This document shows, one piece after another, positions 1 to 9,105 of a stretch of 64,000 nt of DNA (position 1 is its first letter; each line of letters begins with the position of its first letter). The notes under the pieces were generated by a model. The model was given only the letters and a program-made list of their open reading frames with translations, ran no database searches and was not told where the DNA came from. A program made the position numbers and the translations under genes. The stretch spans positions 1 through 64,000 of the forward strand of contig JAFWQJ010000039.1 in assembly GCA_017545185.1 (NCBI GenBank). The letters are read 5' to 3'. The stretch is from Oscillospiraceae bacterium (GTDB lineage: Bacteria; Bacillota; Clostridia; Oscillospirales; Ruminococcaceae).

Positions 1-683
1 TATGTCGCGTGGGCTTCTTCGCTTAATCGTTTTGTCCGGGTGTATGATTTGGCTGGGCGCGGGGCGCGAAATCGGGGGTGACAACCCAGGGGAACAGGGG
101 GATGCGCCGCAAGCGGCTTATTCCCCCTATCCCCCTAGGTTTTCTCCCCCGATCCCCCGCTTTCCTGACCCTTTGACCCCCTTGGGGCGCGCCGCCTGCC
201 TTTGTCTGTATGGCTGTTTCAGTTCTGTGTATCGTTTCGTTTCCGTGCTGTGAACGGGGGCATCTCCCGAATGGGCTCCCTGTGCTTATACGCGGACATC
301 TCCTGGGCGGCATTCACTATTCATTATTCGTCATTCACTATTCACTCTTATGTCGCGTGGGCTTCTTCGCTTAATCGTTTTGTCCGGGTGTATGATTTGG
401 CTGGGCGCGGGGCGCGAAATCGGGGGTGACAACCCAGGGGAACAGGGGGGATGCGCCGCAAGCGGCTTATTCCCCCTATCTCCCTAGGTTTTCTCCCCCG
501 AGCCCCCGCTTTCCTGACCCTTTGACCCCCTTGGAGCGCACCGCATACCTTTGTCTGTATGGCCGTTTCAGTTCTGTGTATCGTTTCCGCGCTGTGAACG
601 GGGACATCTCCCGGACAGCTTCACGATTCGTTATCCGCTGAAAGGATACCAAAAGGACGCCGACGTCGTATCAGCGTCCTTTT
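1..683. repeat. Tandem copies of a ~348-bp intergenic repeat (family R1) ending in a terminator-like hairpin
   Basis: The segment starting at base 1 begins again at base 349 with nearly identical sequence, so the period is 348 bp and the array probably continues beyond the left edge. The second copy runs to about 625 and leads into a perfect hairpin at 651-683 with arms AAAAGGACGC and GCGTCCTTTT. An inverted relative of the same unit, with the same hairpin, lies at 55371-55720. The short reading frames inside (for example 2-253 and 426-641) have no ribosome binding site and recur only because the DNA recurs, so I do not call genes here. Confidence 0.8.
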
Positions 684-711
684 ATGCTTTTCATGTAAAT
701 TTCCGGCGGGC

Positions 712-912
712 TCAGCATTGGGAGAAGTAACCTTACAGAAGCCGCCCCGCGGCATGTGTTTTGCTAATTGGGGGAGCTCCGCCAACCGCCTCCGAAGGGA
801 AATGCCGGCGGGGCTCCCCGCAGAAGCCGCGATCAGCGGCGTGTATTACGAAAAATGGGGAAGCTCCGCTCACCGTCTCCGGAGGGAAACGGCTGTCGGC
901 CCTGCCGACCCC
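712..912. repeat. Two copies of a short GC-rich intergenic repeat (family R2)
   Basis: Two related blocks follow each other, each with a segment like GAAGCCGC..GCGGCGTGT, a stretch reading GGGGGAGCTCCGCC or GGGGAAGCTCCGCT, and a core like CGAAGGGAAATGCCGGCGGG or CGGAGGGAAACGGCTGTCGG. The same module occurs at 34980-35125, 48365-48515, 50770-50965 and 55115-55335, always next to a gene end. It lies directly downstream of the M16 protease gene. No coding function is apparent. Confidence 0.7.
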
Positions 913-918
913 GCAAGA

Positions 919-3792
919 TTATTCGAGGATCGTCAGGTTTTCGCAGTCCGCAAGCAGATTGCCGGACGCGACCACGCAGACCGCGCCGTTCTCCGCAAAC
1001 GCATCCCAGACCGCGCAGTCCGCAAGCAGCGATTCCTGCGTCACGGAAAGCATCTGGCGGCGCTCCTGCACGAGCTCCTCCCGGGTCTTTCCGGCAAACC
1101 AGAGCGCGTCGGCAAGAATGCCTTCTTCTCTCGGTGCGCGCAGCGGCTCCTCATCCGAAACGGTCGAGATGATGAACTTGTCGATCGGCTCGCCGCTTTC
1201 GCAGAACTGCCGGATAAATTCCGAAATGCCGCCGTTGACCGTCAGCGACCGCGCCGGAGAAGGATCGCGGTAGGAGAATGTCACGATGCCGGTATCCGGC
1301 AGGACGGTCAGGCCGGTGCCGTATGCGCCGCCCTGCACGCGCACCTGATTCCACAGATAGCTGAGCGAAATGATCTTGGCCGCGACCCGTCTGCCTGCAT
1401 CATACGCAATGCCCTTCCGGACGGTCTGCCAGCCCTGCACCGCAAAGCCGATCTGCGCCGGGATCTGATAGCCGGATTTTTCCGGCATATCTGCTTCGTA
1501 ATGCATCTCCGCGGGGACGTTTCCGCCCTCCGGCAGAGAAGCGAGCAGCGGGGTGATATCCGCAGGCTCCTGCGCCGTGACGCTCGCGAACGCCATGCGC
1601 TTTCTGCCGAGCGAAGCCTGCATCCGCTTCATCAGGCCGGAAAATGCATCAAACTGCGCATCGAACTGCTCGACCAGTTCCTGCGTCGCCTTGACGACCG
1701 GATAACCGCCGGTCGCGGCACGCACCGCATTGCGTGCGGAATACCGCGCCATGACACAGGTCATGCCGAGCGCGTGACCCGCCATGATACCCATTTGACG
1801 GAACTGCTCGTTCGTCTGCGTGACGATCTCGCGGATCTTTTCCTTTTCCCCGAAATCGGTCGTCAGCAGCACCTCGCGGATCAGCCGGAATGCCTCCGGC
1901 AGCTTGTCGCGCAGGACGCTGCACCGCATCGTCAGCATCGGCGTGCAGGTTTCCGTCTGCTTTTTTCTGGCGCCCAGCTCGACGGCGGTTTCCAGTCTGC
2001 CGAGCTTGCTTTTCAGCTCGCGCTGCAGTTCCAGTGCGGAATGATGCTCCGTTTTCAGCTTGCCGAACAGGCTGCCCGCATGAGAGAGCAGCGTCAGCTC
2101 GTCAAGCGTGAAATCCGTCAGTGCAAAGGCAAGCGTGATGTGCACGATGCCGCGGCACGGCGCCGGATGATACAGCAGCTTTACGCTGTCTGCCTCCTGC
2201 AGGACGGTCTCCGTCCATGAGGGCTGGTCGCTGACCTCGGAAAGCGGCAGCACCGGCAGCGTTGCAAGCTGCTCCGGGGAATCCGGCGTCTGCTGCCATG
2301 CGGCGAGCCGCTCGTTCATTGCGGTATTCTCCGCGAAGTCTGCCTCCGTCCACTGACTGCGAATCGCCGCAAGACGGCCGGCCTCCTCCTGCCGCAGCTC
2401 CTCGCCGCGGGTATGGGACGGCAGCGAATACAGCACCGCCGTGCCGGTCTCATCGACGAAGATCTCGCGCATCAGATCGTCAAATGCGCCGTCCGCGATC
2501 ATGCGGCGGATCTCCGCAAAGGCCTCCTCATAGACCAGATACATCAGCGGGTCGCCGCCGTAGAGCCAGCTGTTCATGCTGTTGACGCAGCGCTCCAGCG
2601 CCTGCGGCTCGGCGGGCTCCATGAGGCGGAATTCGATCCGGTTTGCAGAAGCCTCCAGCGCTGCCTTGTCAAGTCCCTTCGATGCCAGCTCCGCAGCGGT
2701 TTTCCGCAGCAGCGGCAGGATCTCGTCCGCTCTGCCGTCGGTGACATTTTTCAGGTGGATCTGCAGATAAGCCTGCGCAATGGATGTCTCCACAAAGACG
2801 TCCATTTCCTGTGCCAGTCCTGCGGAAAGAACTGCCCGTTTCAGCGGCGTTTCATTGGATACCGCAAACGCATCCAGCATGACGCTGACAGCCAGCATTT
2901 TCGTTCTGTCCTGCCAGTCTCCGACGATCCTGCCGATCGTCAGGTTGCTGCGGTTTTCCGGGGATTCGTCCGCCGGAAGATCGTAATACAGCGTCTCAAC
3001 CGCGGAAACCGGCTTCTGCATCTGCAGAACGGGCAGCGCATCGCTGCGTTCAAACTGCGAGAGATATTCCTCCAGCAGCGAGAAGGTCTCCTCGGCCGGG
3101 ATCGCGCCGTCCAGATAAATGCGCGCATTGGACGGATGATAGAAGCGGTGATAGGTCTCCTTGAACTGCTCGTATGTGAGCGTCGGGATAACGGCGGGGT
3201 CGCCGCCGGAATTGAAGCCGTAGGCCGTATCCGGGAACAGCATCTCCATGAGCTTCTGCGCGGCAAGATCGTCCGCGCTGCTCAAAGCGCCCTTCATCTC
3301 GTTGAACACCACGCCCTTATAGCTGAGCGTGCCGTCCGCATTCTGCTCGATGTGCCAGCCCTCCTGGCAGAAGATGTTGGGGTTCCGGAGAATATCCGGC
3401 GCAAAGACCGCGTCCAGATAGACCTCCGTCAGATTGAGAAAGTCGCGCTGATTGCGGCTGGATACCGGATACATCGTCTTGTCCGGGAAGGTCATTGCAT
3501 TGAGAAACGTATTCATCGAGCTTTTCAGCAGCTCGACGAACGGCTCCCGCACCGGATATTTTTTCGAGCCGCAGAGCACGGAATGCTCCAGAATATGGAA
3601 CACGCCCGTGCTGTTCTCCGGCAGCGTCTTGAACGCGATCGAAAACAGCTTGTTCTCCGTGCCGTTGTCGATCCAGACCAGCTCCGTGCCGGTCTTATCA
3701 TAAGTCATTTCAACGATCCTGCCGCCCAGCTCTGCGGATTCCCGCACCCGCGTGACCGTAAAGCCGTGCAGCGTATCTCCCTGATTCAGCAT
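919..3792 (-). CDS. M16C family zinc metalloprotease (presequence protease / falcilysin type)
   Basis: 957 residues, normal for the M16C group (about 950-1000). The inverted zinc motif HILEH is at residues 66-70 in the context FHILEHSVLCGSKKYP, and the third zinc ligand Glu is probably E165 in NEMKGAL. Both are characteristic of PreP-like peptidases, which degrade oligopeptides in a closed two-half chamber. No signal peptide is seen, so a cytoplasmic role in peptide turnover is likely. The start at 3792 follows an AGGAG sequence; a TTGCAA-N17-TACAAT promoter lies just upstream. It is divergent from the GH5 gene and appears monocistronic. No frame damage seen. Confidence 0.93.
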   Translation of the reverse strand: MLNQGDTLHGFTVTRVRESAELGGRIVEMTYDKTGTELVWIDNGTENKLFSIAFKTLPENSTGVFHILEHSVLCGSKKYPVREPFVELLKSSMNTFLNAMTFPDKTMYPVSSRNQRDFLNLTEVYLDAVFAPDILRNPNIFCQEGWHIEQNADGTLSYKGVVFNEMKGALSSADDLAAQKLMEMLFPDTAYGFNSGGDPAVIPTLTYEQFKETYHRFYHPSNARIYLDGAIPAEETFSLLEEYLSQFERSDALPVLQMQKPVSAVETLYYDLPADESPENRSNLTIGRIVGDWQDRTKMLAVSVMLDAFAVSNETPLKRAVLSAGLAQEMDVFVETSIAQAYLQIHLKNVTDGRADEILPLLRKTAAELASKGLDKAALEASANRIEFRLMEPAEPQALERCVNSMNSWLYGGDPLMYLVYEEAFAEIRRMIADGAFDDLMREIFVDETGTAVLYSLPSHTRGEELRQEEAGRLAAIRSQWTEADFAENTAMNERLAAWQQTPDSPEQLATLPVLPLSEVSDQPSWTETVLQEADSVKLLYHPAPCRGIVHITLAFALTDFTLDELTLLSHAGSLFGKLKTEHHSALELQRELKSKLGRLETAVELGARKKQTETCTPMLTMRCSVLRDKLPEAFRLIREVLLTTDFGEKEKIREIVTQTNEQFRQMGIMAGHALGMTCVMARYSARNAVRAATGGYPVVKATQELVEQFDAQFDAFSGLMKRMQASLGRKRMAFASVTAQEPADITPLLASLPEGGNVPAEMHYEADMPEKSGYQIPAQIGFAVQGWQTVRKGIAYDAGRRVAAKIISLSYLWNQVRVQGGAYGTGLTVLPDTGIVTFSYRDPSPARSLTVNGGISEFIRQFCESGEPIDKFIISTVSDEEPLRAPREEGILADALWFAGKTREELVQERRQMLSVTQESLLADCAVWDAFAENGAVCVVASGNLLADCENLTILE

Positions 3793-3830
3793 ATAGACTC
3801 CTCCTTTTCGTCGGCGTATGCCTGTTTCCT

Positions 3831-3859
3831 ATTGTACCATATAATCGTATTTTTTGCAA
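3831..3859 (-). promoter_or_regulatory. Sigma-A-type promoter of the M16 protease gene
   Basis: On the minus strand a -35 TTGCAA (3854-3859) and a -10 TACAAT (3831-3836) are separated by 17 bases, about 40 bases upstream of the protease start. Confidence 0.7.
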
Positions 3860-3955
3860 GTGCATTCCGGTTTTTCGGCCTGTTTTGCGCAATATCTGCA
3901 TATTCCGGCACAGCGGTCAATATGAGGATTCCGCACTTTTTCTGTACTTTGTCCA

Positions 3956-3985
3956 TTGACCGGAACTGCTGTTCTGCGTTAAAAT
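3956..3985 (+). promoter_or_regulatory. Probable promoter of the GH5 cellulase gene
   Basis: TTGACC (3956-3961) and TAAAAT (3980-3985) are 18 bases apart, leaving a leader of about 105 bases before the ATG at 4099. It shares the divergent intergenic space with the protease promoter. Confidence 0.6.
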
Positions 3986-4098
3986 AAATACAGTACACGG
4001 CCATGTACCTCAGAAAGAAACCATAGAAAATGCGAAACCGGCAGAACCGTAAGAAGCGCGCAGACGGTCTGCCGGACAGAACCTGCAAGGAGGAAACC

Positions 4099-5457
4099 AT
4101 GAATCATACAGCGCGGTTCTCCGCACTGACCGCAGCAGTCCTGTGCTTCGGCTGCTGCATGATGCCCGTCTCCGCCGAACCGGCGATGCGGGATATCTCT
4201 ACAAAAGAGCTGGTGCACGATATGGGCATCGGCATCAATTTAGGCAACACCCTCGAGGCCTGCGGCGACTGGATCGCGGAATACAGCTCCGGTCAGCCGA
4301 AGGACTACGAGACCGCATGGGGCAGCCCCGTCATCACGAAAGAGATCATCGAGGGCATTGCGAAGGAGGGCTTCGGCGTGCTCCGCATCCCGGTCGCATG
4401 GTCAAACATGATGGAACCCGACGGCACCTACACGATCAATGCCGCCTATGACGCACGCGTTCACGAAATCGTGGACTGGACGCTCGGCTGCGGCATGTAC
4501 GCGATCATCAATATCCACTGGGACGGCGGCTGGGTCAACGACTTCCCCAAGAACAAGACAGAGAGCATGAAGCGCTTTACGCACATGTGGGAGCAGATCT
4601 CGGACAGCTTCAAGGACTACGGCGATTATCTTGTCTTTGAGGCGCAGAACGAGGAGCTCGGCTGGGAGACCGTCTGGAACCCGTGGGGCGGCACCGAGGG
4701 CAAGGCAGAAGCCTATCAGCTCTGCAATGAGATCAATCAGGCCTTTGTCGATACCGTCCGGAAATCCGGCGGCAACAACCCGAAGCGGCATCTGCTGATC
4801 TCCGGATATAACACCGGCATCGACCGCACCTGCGATCCGCTGTTCAAAATGCCCTCCGACCCCGGAAACCGCATGGCGATTTCCGTGCACTACTACTCCC
4901 CTGCCGGATTCGCGATCCTCGAGGAGGATGCGGACTGGGGCAAGGCGTCCCCGACATGGGGCAGCGACGAAGAATACGCGTCCCTGCGCAGTGAGATGCA
5001 GATGATGAAAACGAACTTCACGGACAAGGGCATCCCGGTCATCATCGGTGAATACGGCTGCCCGACCAAAAATAAGGAGCCGGAATCCGTGCAGCGGTTC
5101 ATCGCGTCGGTCTGCGAAGAGGCTTACAAATGCGGGCACTGTCCGGTGCTGTGGTCTACGCCCGGCGGGCATTATGACCGCGAGGCCTGTCAGCTCACCG
5201 ACCGCGAGCTGCAGAAAAAGCTCTTTGCGATCGGCGGAAAGACGTATCAGCCGCAGGAGCAGACCCCCGCGGAAATCAAAGGCGATCTGAACGGCGACGG
5301 CGCGGTCACGGCTGCGGACGCCGTACTGCTGACCAAGCATCTGCTCGGCGAGGCGCCGCTCCCCGACGGCAAGGGCGATCTCAGCGGCGACACCGTCATC
5401 AATGCAGTCGATCTCACGCTCCTGAAGCGGATTTTGCTGACCGCAGGAACAAAATAA
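4099..5457 (+). CDS. Secreted GH5 endoglucanase-type enzyme with C-terminal type I dockerin
   Basis: 452 residues. Signal peptide about 1-26 ending VSA/EP. GH5 domain about 30-385, with the GINLGNTLEA start motif, NIHWDGG at 138-144, acid/base Glu in the N184-E185 pair and nucleophile E318 in IGEYG; the pattern suggests GH5 subfamily 4. A dockerin follows at about 393-450 with two calcium-loop repeats (GDLNGDGAVTAADAV and GDLSGDTVINAVDL), so the enzyme should attach to a cohesin on a cellulosomal scaffoldin. The ATG at 4099 follows AAGGAGGA at 4087-4094 and gives the signal peptide its start; the frame opens earlier without one. This dockerin differs from those of the xylanase operon, lacking the SDAVLVMRYAVEDR-type helix. 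Confidence 0.93.
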   Translation: MNHTARFSALTAAVLCFGCCMMPVSAEPAMRDISTKELVHDMGIGINLGNTLEACGDWIAEYSSGQPKDYETAWGSPVITKEIIEGIAKEGFGVLRIPVAWSNMMEPDGTYTINAAYDARVHEIVDWTLGCGMYAIINIHWDGGWVNDFPKNKTESMKRFTHMWEQISDSFKDYGDYLVFEAQNEELGWETVWNPWGGTEGKAEAYQLCNEINQAFVDTVRKSGGNNPKRHLLISGYNTGIDRTCDPLFKMPSDPGNRMAISVHYYSPAGFAILEEDADWGKASPTWGSDEEYASLRSEMQMMKTNFTDKGIPVIIGEYGCPTKNKEPESVQRFIASVCEEAYKCGHCPVLWSTPGGHYDREACQLTDRELQKKLFAIGGKTYQPQEQTPAEIKGDLNGDGAVTAADAVLLTKHLLGEAPLPDGKGDLSGDTVINAVDLTLLKRILLTAGTK

Positions 5458-5462
5458 TACAG

Positions 5463-5492
5463 GCACCGCAGGGCAGACGCTCTGCGGTGTAT
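5463..5492 (+). terminator. Hairpin terminator after the GH5 gene
   Basis: Arms CACCGCAG and CTGCGGTG enclose a short loop and are followed by a T-rich but imperfect tract (TATATTTT). Confidence 0.55.
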
Positions 5493-5505
5493 ATTTTGAT
5501 TCTCT

Positions 5506-5534
5506 TGCAATTTCCGGCATAAAGTGCTATAAGC
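5506..5534 (+). promoter_or_regulatory. Upstream copy of a duplicated promoter
   Basis: TTGCAA (5506-5511), 17 bases, TATAAG (5529-5534). The surrounding ~33 bases recur 97 bases downstream with few differences, suggesting a duplicated promoter segment. Confidence 0.45.
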
Positions 5535-5602
5535 GCGGCAGCCCGCGCGGGCAATTCCTAAAGTTCGCCGGATGCTTGTGAAAACAAGAAACTCGTATTC
5601 TC

Positions 5603-5631
5603 TTGCAATTTCTGACATAAAGTGCTATAAT
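5603..5631 (+). promoter_or_regulatory. Promoter of the 5.7-9.1 kb envelope operon
   Basis: TTGCAA (5603-5608) and a perfect TATAAT (5626-5631) separated by 17 bases, about 38 bases before the first gene. It is the downstream copy of the repeat described at 5506-5534. Confidence 0.7.
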
Positions 5632-5668
5632 AAAAGCATATTCACTGGTAATCAAAGGAGGGATCGTG

Positions 5669-7063
5669 ATGCAGCAGCGCAGAAAGGCAAAGTCCGTGTG
5701 CATCGCGGTCCTGTTCTGTTTGCTCGCGGCGGAGTGTACGGCGCTCGTGCAGCAGTACCGCAGCGGCCCCCGCGGCGCGATCCGTGCGGTTGAGAATCAC
5801 CGCGAAACAGACGCAAAAGCGGAATATCTGATGCATGCCCGCGGCAATGCGGCACCGGCGCGTCTGGCGGGCGCGCTGCAAAGGGAGCTGGACGCCGCAC
5901 TCACCGCCTACCGCGCAGGCTCCGCTTCATACGAAGAAACGACCGCGGCGATCCGCGCGCTGCAGTCGCTCGGCGAGGAAACGCTCACCGGACAGGCGGA
6001 ACATGCCCTGCAAACCGCGGCGCAGATCGAATCCGCCCGTCAGGCCTATGCCGCGGCGCAGAAAGCAGAGCAGTCCGGCCGCGATGACGAAGCGATCCGG
6101 CAGTACCGCCTTGTCACGGACGACGACCCCGCCTGTGATCAGGCGGCGAGGGCGGCACTTCCCGCGGCAGAGGCGCGCTTCCGGGATGCGGCACTCGCTG
6201 CGGCAGAGCAGTCCGATGCGGATGCAGACTATGCCGCGGAGATTGCCGGACTGGAGCAGGCACTCGAAACGCTGCCCGATGACGGCGCGCTCCTTTCTGC
6301 GTATACAAAAGCGGTCACGCGGCGCACGTACACGCTCCGACATACCGCAATGCAGAAAGCACGCAGCTCCGCGGATAACGGCACGTACAGCGATGCGTTT
6401 GCCGCGCTCAATGAGGGACTCTCCGAACTGCCGGACGACGAGCTGCTGCAGTTCGCAAAGCAGAATCTCCGTGCGCGGTATCTGCTCTATGTGAAAGAGC
6501 AGACCGCAAAATTAGCGGACGAAAACAGGCTCAACGAGGCCGGTGCGCTGCTCTCCGAGGCGGAAACGCTGTTCCCAGGCACGGCAGATCTGCAGGCCGT
6601 CCGGCAGAACCTCAATGCATATCAGCCGCAGAAGCTTTCCGCGCTCGAAGCCGGTGAGCCGAACGAATGGTTCCGGGCAGAGCAGACCCTCACCGACCGC
6701 CGCGGCAAGGAATACACAGCGGACGGCAATCTGTATTACTCCTTCGATCAGGCCGTGACCGGCAGACGGTCGGCCTCTGCGGAATTTGCGCTGGACGGAC
6801 AGTATAATCTCCTGACGCTGACCGCCGCACCGCTGGCTTCGTATACCGCGGAAAACAGCGTCATCCTTGAAATTTACGGCGACGGCAGGCTGCTTTCGTC
6901 CTTCCCGTTTGACAAGAACGCCGCCGCGCTGCATACGAAGACTGACGTCACCGGCGTGAAAACGCTCCGGCTGCGGGTCTATCCGCTCGGGGTGTCCGAC
7001 CTGCAGAATGCGGGCGTTCTGATCGCGGACGGTGCAGTCAGAAAGGCAGGTGCGGGCACATGA
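5669..7063 (+). CDS. Membrane-anchored repeat protein with C-terminal NPCBM-like domain, function unknown
   Basis: 464 residues from the ATG at 5669, preferred over GTG 5666 because AAAGGAGG ends at 5661. An N-terminal hydrophobic segment at about 9-25 acts as a signal or anchor. Residues about 40-310 are Ala/Glu-rich helices resembling tetratricopeptide-type repeats. The last ~130 residues (YSFDQAV...VILEIYGDGRLL...TLRLRVYP) resemble the NPCBM/NEW2 sugar-binding jelly roll. A surface sensor or scaffold with possible carbohydrate affinity is plausible but unproven. Its stop overlaps the next start (ATGA), indicating translational coupling. First gene of a four-gene operon. Confidence 0.75.
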   Translation: MQQRRKAKSVCIAVLFCLLAAECTALVQQYRSGPRGAIRAVENHRETDAKAEYLMHARGNAAPARLAGALQRELDAALTAYRAGSASYEETTAAIRALQSLGEETLTGQAEHALQTAAQIESARQAYAAAQKAEQSGRDDEAIRQYRLVTDDDPACDQAARAALPAAEARFRDAALAAAEQSDADADYAAEIAGLEQALETLPDDGALLSAYTKAVTRRTYTLRHTAMQKARSSADNGTYSDAFAALNEGLSELPDDELLQFAKQNLRARYLLYVKEQTAKLADENRLNEAGALLSEAETLFPGTADLQAVRQNLNAYQPQKLSALEAGEPNEWFRAEQTLTDRRGKEYTADGNLYYSFDQAVTGRRSASAEFALDGQYNLLTLTAAPLASYTAENSVILEIYGDGRLLSSFPFDKNAAALHTKTDVTGVKTLRLRVYPLGVSDLQNAGVLIADGAVRKAGAGT

Positions 7064-7977
7064 AAGAGCAGCTCCGCGAAACGCTCTCCGAAATCGGCAA
7101 TCCGCCGCTTCTGCCGCGCAGGAAACGCTTTCTCTGGGGCGAGCTGCTCGGCGTGCCGTTTGCATTTTTCCTGCTGCACGGTTACTACGGGATGCCGATG
7201 CTGCCGTCCGTGCTGATCGCCCTGCTGTTTGCCGTGCTGATCGCTGCGGCATTTCTCTGGGAGATCCGTGCCGAAAAAAAGAACGCCGACCTCAAAAACA
7301 GCATCACATCCGGCGTATACTATGAACAGGAGCAATGGCGTGAACGGTACCGGCTTTACTGCGAAAAGCATGACTTCCGGCCGGTCCGCGCAAAGAGCAT
7401 GAAGGCCGATCTGCACCGGCGGTATCTCAGGCCGTCCGGCATCGTCATGATATGCTTTGCGATGACCATGCTGATCCCCGCCGCATTCTGGCGGACAGGC
7501 ATCGCAGAGCTGAACGGCTGTCTCCTGTTCGGCGGACTGCTCTTTCTGATCTGGGGGCTCGTGATCCTCCTCCGCACGCCGGTCCGGAGATTTCTTCGCG
7601 GCTGCGGGGAACAGCTGCCGGCGATCGAACGCTCCTATCTCGAAGGCAAAATGCTGACCTGCAAGTCGAACGGCATCTGCATCGGGCAAACATATACGGT
7701 ACTGTTCGATCAGACAGGCATCACCGCGGCCGAAAACCGCCGCATCACCGATGTGACGCGCAATGTCAGGCAGATCCGGCATTTTCTGAACAGCCTGTAC
7801 GCAGGCACCGTGACCGAACACCGCATCTGCATCCGGTATCAGGATGCAGCCGGAACAGACCGCACACGCGTTCTCCGGCTGAACGAATTTCAGACCGAAA
7901 TGGTGTACGACAGATTCGCCGTGCACCGGAAACCGACCGAATTTACCGAAAAGACGCGGCATGAGGTCGGTTGCTGA
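7060..7977 (+). CDS. Four-helix membrane protein of unknown function
   Basis: 305 residues. Two hydrophobic hairpins are visible, at about 27-67 and 128-172, with a basic segment between them and a soluble C-terminal domain of about 130 residues. I recognise no catalytic motif. It overlaps the upstream gene by four bases (ATGA), so the two products are probably made together and may interact. Confidence 0.75.
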   Translation: MKEQLRETLSEIGNPPLLPRRKRFLWGELLGVPFAFFLLHGYYGMPMLPSVLIALLFAVLIAAAFLWEIRAEKKNADLKNSITSGVYYEQEQWRERYRLYCEKHDFRPVRAKSMKADLHRRYLRPSGIVMICFAMTMLIPAAFWRTGIAELNGCLLFGGLLFLIWGLVILLRTPVRRFLRGCGEQLPAIERSYLEGKMLTCKSNGICIGQTYTVLFDQTGITAAENRRITDVTRNVRQIRHFLNSLYAGTVTEHRICIRYQDAAGTDRTRVLRLNEFQTEMVYDRFAVHRKPTEFTEKTRHEVGC

Positions 7978-8004
7978 TTCTATCAAAAGACAGGGGGTAT
8001 CCGT

Positions 8005-8274
8005 ATGAAGCAATGGGTTTGCAGCAAATGCAGCTCCCGCAACCGGGAGAATATGAAGTTCTGCCATGTCTGCCATATTCCGCGTCCTGCGGAGACCCTT
8101 TCGCAGGACAAGCCCGCACTGCCCGTCCCGCAGCCTGTGTTCCGCGCACAGCGGTTTACGGCACCGGCGCTGCGGACTTCTCGGAGCTTCGGCATCATGA
8201 AGCTGATCGTCCTGCTGAATCTCGGGGTGATGTTCGCATCGCTCGTTACGCTGGTCGTTGTGAAGGGCGGGTGA
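8005..8274 (+). CDS. Small zinc-ribbon (RanBP2-like) protein with C-terminal membrane helix
   Basis: 89 residues. The N-terminus WVCSKCSSRNRENMKFCHVC is a W-x-C-x2-C-x3-N-x6-C-x2-C finger, the pattern of RanBP2-type zinc ribbons, which bind zinc and often protein or single-stranded RNA. A Pro/Ala-rich linker follows, then one membrane helix at about 66-85. Start preceded by a GGGGG sequence. It sits between two membrane-anchored proteins of the same operon, with only four bases to the next gene. Function unknown; an accessory of the envelope complex is a guess. Confidence 0.72.
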   Translation: MKQWVCSKCSSRNRENMKFCHVCHIPRPAETLSQDKPALPVPQPVFRAQRFTAPALRTSRSFGIMKLIVLLNLGVMFASLVTLVVVKGG

Positions 8275-8278
8275 CGGG

Positions 8279-9097
8279 ATGCAGAACGAAAATACCCGCA
8301 GCAGCAGAGGCCAGAATGCTATGATCGTCACGCTGCTGGTGATGACCGCGGTCTGCGGCCTGCTGCTCTACCGCAACAGCCGCCCGGCCTATGCGGAGCC
8401 TGCGCCGTCAGAGCCCGCCGTGACCGGAACGACCGCCGTACCCGGCACCGCCGCGGCAACGACAGCCGTACAGCAGACTGCCGGTACAACAGCGGTCACG
8501 GAGCCGGATGACCGGACGCTTTATCTCACCTATATCACAGAACAGCTGATCCCGGAATACGGTCTTGCCGATGATTCCGGGGTGCTGTCCTGCGGGGAGC
8601 AGACCGGCATTGCAGGCGCGTATTTCGCAGATTTCAGCCGGCGCGGCGCGGACGATATGCTCGTGATCCGGCTCGAAACGCTCGACGGCGACCACGCCGC
8701 GGCACCGGTCTTTGACTGGTACACGCTCACGGACGGTACGGTCACGCTCACGGACAGCTTCTCCTGCAAAATGCCGTGGTCGGATATCGCCGTGCGGTAC
8801 AGCGATCAGATGCTTTATGTCAGCGCGTGCGATATCCCGCTCGACGAAAATGCGGAGAACCGCAAATACGCCGAGCTGACGATCCGGATGCAGGACGGCG
8901 ACATGCAGACCGCGGATATGGAGCAGGAATACGGCAATGCCAACCGTCCCGCCGCACCGTACAATGCGGACGCCGTGCTGCTGCTGACCGTTGAACCCGA
9001 CCGTACGCAGACGCCCGGTTCGCTTGCGGAACGGCGCTATCTGCTCACCGATTGCACCGGGATGCGGGAGCTGCTCACAAAAACGGAAAAAATCTGA
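8279..9097 (+). CDS. Membrane-anchored extracytoplasmic protein of unknown function
   Basis: 272 residues. A single hydrophobic segment at about 14-30 is followed by a Thr/Ala/Pro-rich linker (about 40-80), typical of an extracytoplasmic spacer, and then a mixed alpha/beta domain of about 190 residues with no family I recognise. Last gene of the operon; the next promoter (arsR-type regulator) begins nine bases after its stop and I see no clear terminator between them, so some read-through into the regulator is possible. Confidence 0.7.
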   Translation: MQNENTRSSRGQNAMIVTLLVMTAVCGLLLYRNSRPAYAEPAPSEPAVTGTTAVPGTAAATTAVQQTAGTTAVTEPDDRTLYLTYITEQLIPEYGLADDSGVLSCGEQTGIAGAYFADFSRRGADDMLVIRLETLDGDHAAAPVFDWYTLTDGTVTLTDSFSCKMPWSDIAVRYSDQMLYVSACDIPLDENAENRKYAELTIRMQDGDMQTADMEQEYGNANRPAAPYNADAVLLLTVEPDRTQTPGSLAERRYLLTDCTGMRELLTKTEKI

Positions 9098-9105
9098 AAA
9101 AAGGC

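Noticed and set aside
1-683. CRISPR array or tandem short-repeat array at the left edge
   Set aside because: The repeat unit is 348 bp with only two copies visible and no spacer pattern; a CRISPR repeat is 25-40 bp.
718-3987. Long plus-strand open frames opposite the M16 protease gene (718-2220 and 2413-3987)
   Set aside because: They are antisense shadows of the protease gene, with no ribosome binding site, basic and Arg/Ala-rich composition typical of GC-rich complementary strands, and no recognisable domain.
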